Origin: DASRHK01 sp035650495
GTDB lineage: Bacteria > Pseudomonadota > Gammaproteobacteria > Nevskiales > Nevskiaceae
Assembly (NCBI GenBank): GCA_035650495.1
Contig: DASRHK010000018.1
Location: forward strand, 1 to 19,316
DNA length: 19,316 bases
Direction: 5' to 3'
Part shown: in pieces, positions 13,958-19,316 of the stretch
Layout of the letters: each line of letters starts with the position of its first letter
How positions within the stretch are numbered: position 1 is the stretch's first letter
Position numbers and translations under genes: made by a program
The notes under the pieces: model-generated
What the model saw: only the letters and a program-made list of their open reading frames with translations
What the model was told of the DNA's origin: nothing
The model's database searches: none

Positions 13958-15727
13958 ATGGCTACGCAACGGACGCGTGTTGCTTCGTCTCTCATCGGCT
14001 TGTTCGCTCTGGGCTACGGCGGGCAGAGCGGCGCCGTCGTGTGCGCAACGCCGCCGAACGGCATGACCGCATGGTGGCAGGGCGAGAACAACGGCACCGA
14101 CATCATCGGCGGCAACACGCTGACCACGACCGGCGTGACGTTCGTCACCGGCGAGGTCAACAAGGCGTTCAGCTTCGACGGCAGTCACGAAGCGATCGTC
14201 GCCGATCCGGCGGACGGCTCGCTGGACCAGGCCAACAGCGAGATCACCATCGACGCGTGGCTCAACGTCGACAACACCGGCGGCACGGTGACGGGAACCA
14301 TCGTCCAGAAGATCGACACCAGCAGTCTCAACCTCGGCTATCAGTTCTTCCTCAGCAACGGCACGCTGTACGCGCTGATCAACCTTCCGCTCGGCCAGCA
14401 GGTGCAGGTGGGCAAGACCTATCCCACGGATCATGCGTGGCACCACGTCGCTGCATTGTTCTCGACGCTCAACACCCATCCGACCGTTTGGATCGACGGC
14501 GTCGCGCAAGTCGGTCCGGCGCTTTACAACGGAGACATCTCCAATGTCGGTCCGTTCGAGATCGGCATGGGAACGAACGGCAACCTGACCGGACTGGTCG
14601 ACGAAGTCGAAGTGTTCTCCGGCGTCGAGCTGAGCACTTCCGACATCCAGTCGATCTACAACGCCGGCACCGCCGGCAAGTGCGTGCCCGCGCAGTCGCT
14701 GGACTTCGGCGACGCGCCCGCGCCGTATCCGACGCTGCTCGCCGACGACGGCGCGCGCCACGTCGTCGCCACACCCCTGCTCGGCAGCTCGGTCGACTCC
14801 GAGGCCGACGGCCAGCCCGACGCCGATGCGCTCGGCGATGACAATGGCGGCACTGACGACGAAGACGGCGTGGTGTTCAGCACGCTGACCACCGGCGCGG
14901 GCGCGACGCTCACCGCCACGGTCGCCGGCGGGTCCGGCAAGGTCGACGCGTGGATCGACTTCGATCAGGACGGCGCCTGGTCGGTCTCCGAGAAGATCCT
15001 GAGCGGCGCCGACGTCAGCGTGGGATCGAATCCGCTCAACTTCAACGTGCCCGCCGCCGCGAAGGGCGGCGCGACCTTCGCGCGCGTGCGCGTGTCGAGC
15101 GCGGGCGTCACCGATCCGACGGGCTCGGCCCCGGACGGCGAGGTCGAGGACTACAAGGTCTCGATCGACGATCTCTCGCCGAATCCCTTCAGCTTCCCGC
15201 CGAAGCTCAACGTGCCGCTCAACACGTTCATCACCAGCGCGAAGGTCACGCCGACCGGCTATGCGGACGGCTCGCCGATCACGGTGAACGGCGGCACCTA
15301 CAGCATCGGCTGCACGGCCACGTTCACCAACGCGCCCGGTACGATCTCGCCGGGGCAATCGGTGTGCGTGCGCGTGAAGTCCGCGGCGACGCGCTCGACG
15401 GCGACGTTCGTCACGCTGACCATCGGCGGTGTCAGCGGGAGTTTCGTGGTCACGACGATCCCGCCGCCGCCGTTCGTGCAGCTGAGCGCAAGCCCGCTGA
15501 CCGTGCACAGCGGTGGATCGACGACCTTGACCTGGAACTCGTTGAACGCGGTGACGTGCTCGGGCGCCTACGGCACGTCGAGCTGGGCGAAGCCCAAGCC
15601 GACGGCCGGCAGCACGTCGTCGGGTCCGATCAATGGCGTCAACGGCTCCAAGCCGTTCCGCATCACCTGCAAGAACCCGGGCGGAACGGCGAGCGCGGAC
15701 GTGAAGATCACTGTGCTCTCGCCGTGA
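13958..15727 (+). CDS. Secreted LamG-GEVED-Ig-like domain protein
   Basis: The 589-residue product has a predicted signal peptide (about 1-26, GLFALGYGGQSGA). Residues about 30-242 form a LamG/concanavalin-like domain: AWWQGENNGTD, AFSFDGSHEAI, ITIDAWLNV, WHHVAALF, VWIDGV, GLVDEVEVFSGV and IQSIYNAG are its usual strands. Residues about 247-402 include LDFGDAPAPYPT, GDDNGGTDDEDGV, AWIDFDQDGAW and PDGEVEDY (GEVED at 394-398), the hallmark of the GEVED domain. Two Ig-like segments follow: about 408-505 (TYSIGC...SVCVRVKSAAT) and about 507-589 (LSASPLTVHSGGSTTLTW). Acidic Asp-rich loops may bind calcium. No C-terminal anchor is seen. It is likely extracellular, perhaps carbohydrate- or surface-binding. 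It follows the lipoprotein hydrolase by 108 nt and ends 7 nt from metW. Confidence 0.87.
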   Translation: MATQRTRVASSLIGLFALGYGGQSGAVVCATPPNGMTAWWQGENNGTDIIGGNTLTTTGVTFVTGEVNKAFSFDGSHEAIVADPADGSLDQANSEITIDAWLNVDNTGGTVTGTIVQKIDTSSLNLGYQFFLSNGTLYALINLPLGQQVQVGKTYPTDHAWHHVAALFSTLNTHPTVWIDGVAQVGPALYNGDISNVGPFEIGMGTNGNLTGLVDEVEVFSGVELSTSDIQSIYNAGTAGKCVPAQSLDFGDAPAPYPTLLADDGARHVVATPLLGSSVDSEADGQPDADALGDDNGGTDDEDGVVFSTLTTGAGATLTATVAGGSGKVDAWIDFDQDGAWSVSEKILSGADVSVGSNPLNFNVPAAAKGGATFARVRVSSAGVTDPTGSAPDGEVEDYKVSIDDLSPNPFSFPPKLNVPLNTFITSAKVTPTGYADGSPITVNGGTYSIGCTATFTNAPGTISPGQSVCVRVKSAATRSTATFVTLTIGGVSGSFVVTTIPPPPFVQLSASPLTVHSGGSTTLTWNSLNAVTCSGAYGTSSWAKPKPTAGSTSSGPINGVNGSKPFRITCKNPGGTASADVKITVLSP

Positions 15728-15734
15728 TCTTCGA

Positions 15735-16346
15735 TCAGCGCTGCAGCATGTAGAGCGCGTTCTCGGCGAACAGGTTGGGCGAGAGACGGATCACGCCGTC
15801 GTCGCGCCGCTCGTGATGCAGCAGGCTGCGCTTGAGCACGGTCCAGCGCCGCTCGCGGCAGAGATCGTCGAAGTCGGCGACGGTGCAGAGGTGGATGTTC
15901 GGCGTGTCGTACCACTCTTCGGGGAGCGCGGGTGTATTCGGCATCCGGCCCGCGAGCAGCCCGAGCCGCACGCGCCAGTGCCCGAAGTTGGGGAACGTCA
16001 CGATCGCGGTCTTGCCGACGCGCAGCATCTCGCCGACGACCTGATCGGGACGCTGCAGCGCCTGCAGCGTCTGCGTCATCACCACGTAGTCGAACGAGTC
16101 GCTCTCGAATCCGCGCAAGCCCGCGTCGACGTCTGCCTGGATGACGTTCACGCCCGAGTCGATGCAGCGCACGACGTTGGCGCTGTCGATCTCCAGGCCA
16201 TAGCCGCCGACCTCGCGCGTCTTCTGCAGGTGCGCGAGCAGCGCACCGTCGCCGCAGCCGAGATCGAGCACGCGCGATTTCGGCGCGATCCAGTCGCTGA
16301 TCACGGCGAGGTCGGGGCGCAGCGCGCTCACGGTCGCGGCGATCAT
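15735..16346 (-). CDS. metW: MetW, methyltransferase-like partner of MetX
   Basis: The 203-residue cytoplasmic protein has a class I SAM-binding fold with motif I VLDLGCGDGALL (26-37), and carries the MetW signatures TQTLQALQRP (91-100) and FPNFGHWRVRLGLL (118-131). MetW is genetically linked to MetX in many proteobacteria and is thought to support homoserine acylation; a methylation substrate is not established. Its ATG overlaps the metX TGA by 4 nt (ATGA), indicating tight coupling. It is the last gene of the proC-yggT-metX-metW operon and ends 7 nt from the convergent stop of the LamG gene, with no visible terminator. Confidence 0.95.
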   Translation of the reverse strand: MIAATVSALRPDLAVISDWIAPKSRVLDLGCGDGALLAHLQKTREVGGYGLEIDSANVVRCIDSGVNVIQADVDAGLRGFESDSFDYVVMTQTLQALQRPDQVVGEMLRVGKTAIVTFPNFGHWRVRLGLLAGRMPNTPALPEEWYDTPNIHLCTVADFDDLCRERRWTVLKRSLLHHERRDDGVIRLSPNLFAENALYMLQR

Positions 16347-17494
16347 GGCGGGTTGACCTCGTCGGCGACGCGCGCCAGGTAAGTCTTCAGCACGCCGTGG
16401 TACTGCGGCGTCGCCATCAGGAAATCGTCGTGGCCGAGCTGCGACTCGATCAGCGCGTAGCTGACGTCGCGGCGCGCGTCGACCAGCGCCTTGACGATCT
16501 CGCGCGAGCGCTCGGGCGAGAAGCGCCAGTCGCTCGAGAAAGCGACGACCAGGAACTTCGCGGTCGCCTGCTTGAACGCGCTCACGAGATCGCCGCTGAA
16601 ATCGCGCGCAGGATCGAAGTAGTCGAGCGCCTTGGTCATCAGCAGATAAGTGTTCGCGTCGAAGCGGTCGACGAACGACTGGCCCTGATAGCGCAGATAG
16701 CTCTCGACCTCGAACTCGACGTCGAAGTTGAACGACGGCGCGGCCGCTTTCAGCTCGCGGCCGAACTTCGCGCGCATCGCTTCATCGGACAGATAGGTGA
16801 TGTGCCCGAGCATCCGCGCGAGCTTCAGGCCGCGTGACGGCACCACCTGGTGATCGTAGTAGCGGCCGCCGTGGAAATCGGGATCGGACAGGATCGCCTG
16901 GCGCGCGATCTCGTTGAACGCGATGTTCTGCGCGGAGAGCTTCGGTGCCGCAGCGATCACGAGCGCGTGCGCGATGCGCTGCGGATAGTCGATCGTCCAC
17001 TGCATGACCTGCATGCCGCCGAGGCTGCCGCCGATCACCGCGGCCCATCGCTGGATGCCCAGCTCGTCGGCGAGCAGCGCTTGTGAGCGCACCCAGTCGC
17101 GCACGGTCAGCAGCGGGAAATCCGGTCCCCATTGGCGGCCGGCTTCGGGATTGATCGTGTTGGGACCCGTCGAGCCGCGGCAGCCGCCGAGATTGTTGAT
17201 CGACACGACGTGGAAGCGGTTGGTGTCGATCGGCTTGCCCGGGCCGATGGCGTTGTCCCACCAGCCGGGCTTGGCATCATCGGCGCTGTAGTAGCCCGCG
17301 GCGTGATGATCGGCGGAGAGCGCGTGGCAGACGAGCACCGCGTTGCTGCGCGTCGCGTTGAGCTTGCCGTAGGTCTCGACCATCAGCTCGAAGCGCGGCA
17401 GCGTGCGTCCGCAGTCGAGCGCGAGCGGCCTCTCGATCGCGAGCCTGCGCGGGACGACGAGCCCGACGGAGTCGCTGGGCAGCGGCGCGTTCAC
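16343..17494 (-). CDS. metX: MetX, homoserine O-acyltransferase (probably succinyl-specific)
   Basis: The 383-residue alpha/beta-hydrolase-fold enzyme activates homoserine in methionine synthesis. The catalytic triad is visible: Ser157 in IGGSLGGMQ, Asp322 in SSDWRFSP, and His355 in GHDDFL. The conserved NNLGGCRGSTGP (100-111), APKLSAQNIAFNE (183-195) and ESYLRYQG (264-271) match the Pseudomonas-type enzymes. Many of these, when encoded next to MetW, are homoserine O-succinyltransferases (MetXS) rather than acetyltransferases; this is inference from similarity. GTG 17494 is used as start: it lies one base after the yggT TGA and there is no suitable in-frame ATG before residue 38. No strong Shine-Dalgarno is seen, so coupling to yggT translation is likely. 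Confidence 0.95.
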   Translation of the reverse strand: MNAPLPSDSVGLVVPRRLAIERPLALDCGRTLPRFELMVETYGKLNATRSNAVLVCHALSADHHAAGYYSADDAKPGWWDNAIGPGKPIDTNRFHVVSINNLGGCRGSTGPNTINPEAGRQWGPDFPLLTVRDWVRSQALLADELGIQRWAAVIGGSLGGMQVMQWTIDYPQRIAHALVIAAAPKLSAQNIAFNEIARQAILSDPDFHGGRYYDHQVVPSRGLKLARMLGHITYLSDEAMRAKFGRELKAAAPSFNFDVEFEVESYLRYQGQSFVDRFDANTYLLMTKALDYFDPARDFSGDLVSAFKQATAKFLVVAFSSDWRFSPERSREIVKALVDARRDVSYALIESQLGHDDFLMATPQYHGVLKTYLARVADEVNPP

Positions 17495-17495
17495 G

Positions 17496-18053
17496 TCAGC
17501 GGAAGATTCCCGGCAACGGTACGAGCCGGTTCAGCACCTGCAGCACGAGGATCACCAGCAGCGGCGACAGATCGAGTCCCGCCATCGGCGGCAGCACGCG
17601 ACGCACCGGCCGCAGGATCGGCTCGTTGACGCTCCACAGCACGCTGCCGGCCGGATTGGAGACACCGGGCCCGACCCACGACAGGATCGCCTGCACGAAC
17701 AGGGTGAAGGTGTACAGGTTCAGCGTGAGCACGATGAGCTTCAGGATCGCGAAGACGATCGCCTGCGAGATGTCGTAGCGGAAGCCGATCAGCGCGATGA
17801 TCACTTCGGTGTAGGCGATCGCGATGACCAGCGTCACCACGACCGCTGCGCCGTCGAGCGTGCGCCAGCGCGGGATGATCGGCTGCAGCCAGCGCACGAC
17901 CGGCTGCGTCAATCGCCAGATCAGCTGCGAGAACGGGTTGTAGAAGTCCGCGCGCACCCACTGCAGGATGATGCGCAGGAGCAGCACCCACAGGTACAGC
18001 TCGAACAGCGTGCTGACGAGATAGAACAGCGCATTGTCGGCGTTGGCGGCCAT
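17496..18053 (-). CDS. yggT: YggT family integral membrane protein
   Basis: The 185-residue inner-membrane protein contains two YGGT repeats, each with hydrophobic helices around an NP-x(10)-P-type loop: NPFSQLIWRLTQPVVRWLQP (39-58) and NPAGSVLWSVNEPILRPVRR (133-152). Predicted helices are at about 9-33, 65-91, 98-127 and 161-178. The family is linked in some bacteria to osmotic or cation stress and to cell envelope or division functions, but the mechanism is unsettled. It starts 4 nt after proC and ends 1 nt before metX. The proC-yggT order is widely conserved in gammaproteobacteria; yggS, often upstream, is not adjacent here. Confidence 0.94.
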   Translation of the reverse strand: MAANADNALFYLVSTLFELYLWVLLLRIILQWVRADFYNPFSQLIWRLTQPVVRWLQPIIPRWRTLDGAAVVVTLVIAIAYTEVIIALIGFRYDISQAIVFAILKLIVLTLNLYTFTLFVQAILSWVGPGVSNPAGSVLWSVNEPILRPVRRVLPPMAGLDLSPLLVILVLQVLNRLVPLPGIFR

Positions 18054-18057
18054 GTCG

Positions 18058-18858
18058 CTATTTTCCCATCTCGGCGGCGCGTGCGGCGGCCTTGGCGAGC
18101 GCTTCGCGGAAAATCTGTCGCAGGCCCGCCGATTCGAGATGCGCGATCGCCGCTTCGGTGGTGCCGCCCTTCGACGTCACCTGGGCGCGCAACTCGCCGA
18201 CGTCGACCTGGGATTCGGCCAGCATGCGGCCCGCACCGACGCAGGTCTGCTTCGCGAGCCGCGCGGCGGTATCCGGCGAGAGCCCGAGCGCAACGCCGGC
18301 GTCGCGCAGCGCTTCGGTGAGCAGGAAGAAATACGCAGGCCCCGATCCCGACAGCGCCGTCACCGCATCGAGATCCTCTTCGCGATCGAGCCAGACGATG
18401 GCGCCGGCAGCGCGCAGGATGGTCTCGGCCAGCCCGCGCACGTTTGCCGGCGTCCTCGGCGGCGCGAAGAGGCCGGTGATGCCCGCGCCGTACAACGCCG
18501 GCGTGTTCGGCATGGTGCGGACGTAATGCATCTTCGGGCCGAGCGCGCGTTGCAGCGTGTCGAGCCGCACGCCGGCGGCGATCGAGATGATCGCAGTGCC
18601 CGGGTCGGGCTTCAGGTCGCGCAGGACTTCGCTCATCACCTGCGGCTTCACTGCGAGCACGATCGCCTCGGCGCCGGCGACGACCTCGCCGGCCGCCGAC
18701 TTCACATCGACGCCGAACTGGCGCTTGAGCCAGCGCGCGCGATCGCCCGCCGGCTCGGCGACGCGGATGCACGCCGCCGGATACTCGGCCTTGAGCAGCC
18801 CGCCGACCAGGCTGGCGGCCATGTTGCCGCCGCCGATGAAGGCAATCTTTCTGTGCAT
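18058..18858 (-). CDS. proC: Pyrroline-5-carboxylate reductase
   Basis: The 266-residue enzyme reduces 1-pyrroline-5-carboxylate to proline with NAD(P)H, the last step of proline synthesis. Evidence is the N-terminal Rossmann motif FIGGGNMAASL (7-17), LAVKPQ (68-73), VRTMPNTPA (113-121), LSGSGPAYFFLLTEAL (169-184) and the C-terminal signature VTSKGGTTEAA (227-237), all in the family order and at usual length. It is the first gene of the minus-strand operon. ATG 18858 lies 74 nt from the chosen ilvA start, and a TATGAT element 9 nt upstream suggests a very short leader; there is no good Shine-Dalgarno. Confidence 0.97.
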   Translation of the reverse strand: MHRKIAFIGGGNMAASLVGGLLKAEYPAACIRVAEPAGDRARWLKRQFGVDVKSAAGEVVAGAEAIVLAVKPQVMSEVLRDLKPDPGTAIISIAAGVRLDTLQRALGPKMHYVRTMPNTPALYGAGITGLFAPPRTPANVRGLAETILRAAGAIVWLDREEDLDAVTALSGSGPAYFFLLTEALRDAGVALGLSPDTAARLAKQTCVGAGRMLAESQVDVGELRAQVTSKGGTTEAAIAHLESAGLRQIFREALAKAAARAAEMGK

Positions 18859-18867
18859 GGGGCCGCT

Positions 18868-18873
18868 ATCATA
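18868..18873 (-). promoter_or_regulatory. Candidate -10 for the proC operon, overlapping a plus-strand one
   Basis: Read on the minus strand, TATGAT matches five of six -10 consensus bases and sits 9 nt before the proC ATG. On the plus strand the same patch gives TATCAT (18867-18872), which could serve ilvA. It is the only AT-rich stretch between the divergent genes. No clear -35 is seen on either strand. Confidence 0.4.
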
Positions 18874-18932
18874 TCCGCCCTTTGCCGGGACCCGTCGTGA
18901 AATCCTCCAAGCGAGCGGCCATGCCTCGCGGC

Positions 18933-19316
18933 ATGCAGAAGCTGTTGCGCGACTATCGCGAACGCGTCGAGCGCGCGCGCGTGTACGACGTCGCCATCGC
19001 GTCGCCGCTGCAGGATGCGTCGAAGCTCGGCGAGCGGCTGGGCAATCGCGTGCTCCTGAAGCGCGAGGATCTGCAGCCGGTGCATTCGTTCAAGCTGCGC
19101 GGTGCGTACAACAAGATCTCCGGGCTTTCGCCCGAGCAGCGCGCGCGCGGCGTGGTGACGGCGTCGGCGGGCAATCACGCGCAGGGCGTCGCGCTCGCAG
19201 CGAAGAAATTCGGCGTCGCCGCGTCGATCGTGATGCCGCGAACGACGCCGAGCGTGAAGGTCGAAGCGGTGCGCGCGCTCGGCGGCAAGGCCATCCTGCA
19301 CGGCGACACCTACGAC
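18933..19316 (+). CDS. ilvA: Threonine dehydratase (biosynthetic), 5' part
   Basis: The frame runs off the right edge; 128 residues are visible. IlvA is a PLP enzyme that deaminates threonine to 2-oxobutanoate, the first committed step of isoleucine synthesis. The PLP lysine is Lys54 in the motif PVHSFKLRGAYN, and the glycine-rich phosphate-binding loop TASAGNHAQGVALAA (77-90) follows; LLKREDLQP and IVMPRTTPSVKVEAVRALGG are also typical. ATG 18933 (MQKLLRDY) fits the usual N-terminus best; an in-frame ATG at 18921 and a GTG at 18897 would add 4 or 12 residues, and no ribosome-binding site decides between them. The C-terminal regulatory domain, which would confirm the biosynthetic type, lies outside the window. 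Confidence 0.93.
   Translation, partial: MQKLLRDYRERVERARVYDVAIASPLQDASKLGERLGNRVLLKREDLQPVHSFKLRGAYNKISGLSPEQRARGVVTASAGNHAQGVALAAKKFGVAASIVMPRTTPSVKVEAVRALGGKAILHGDTYD

Noticed and set aside
13877..15508. A 543-codon minus-strand open frame opposite the LamG-GEVED gene
   Set aside because: It has no recognisable domain and shows the same low-complexity Arg/Asp/Val composition as other antisense frames; the plus strand encodes clear LamG and GEVED motifs.

Overview
The window is GC-rich, gene-dense chromosomal DNA from a gammaproteobacterium. The proC-yggT-metX-metW order, a Pseudomonas-like MetX, a TatD of the E. coli subgroup and a DUF1329/YCF48/MMPL export-type module point that way. Base composition and this gene set fit Nevskiales/Steroidobacterales-type lineages, but that placement is inference. 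Codon usage looks uniform, and I see no transposase, integrase, tRNA, rRNA or CRISPR array.

Layout. (1) 1-218: the 3' end of an unidentified gene, followed by a hairpin-rich spacer. (2) 337-1671, minus: tatD and a hot-dog thioesterase. (3) 1696-4162, plus: a tight cluster of alpha/beta hydrolase, secreted DUF3047 protein, small outer-membrane barrel and TerB-like protein, followed by a large coiled-coil DUF349 protein (4229-6517). (4) 6514-11963, minus: DUF1329 protein, YCF48-like beta-propeller and an RND/MMPL transporter. (5) 12086-15727, plus: a CocE/NonD-type lipoprotein hydrolase and a LamG-GEVED-Ig-like surface or secreted protein. (6) 15735-18858, minus: proC-yggT-metX-metW, an amino-acid biosynthesis operon with 1-4 nt junctions. 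(7) 18933 to the end, plus: the start of ilvA.

How the parts may work together. The DUF1329/YCF48/MMPL genes look like an envelope system for moving hydrophobic compounds. Comparable clusters in Pseudomonas normally include a DUF1302 outer-membrane protein, which is absent here. The DUF1329 protein carries a helix-rich insertion of roughly 180 residues near its N-terminus. A secreted lipoprotein hydrolase is transcribed divergently from it, so breakdown of an ester or amide substrate together with its transport is an attractive but unproven reading. ProC, MetX/MetW and IlvA are ordinary proline, methionine and isoleucine biosynthesis genes.

I found no clearly new defence or mobile system. 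The most unusual items are the enlarged DUF1329 protein with its missing DUF1302 partner, the uncharacterised hydrolase-DUF3047-barrel-TerB cluster, the variant nucleophile elbow of the CocE-like lipoprotein, and the hairpins at 230-326.
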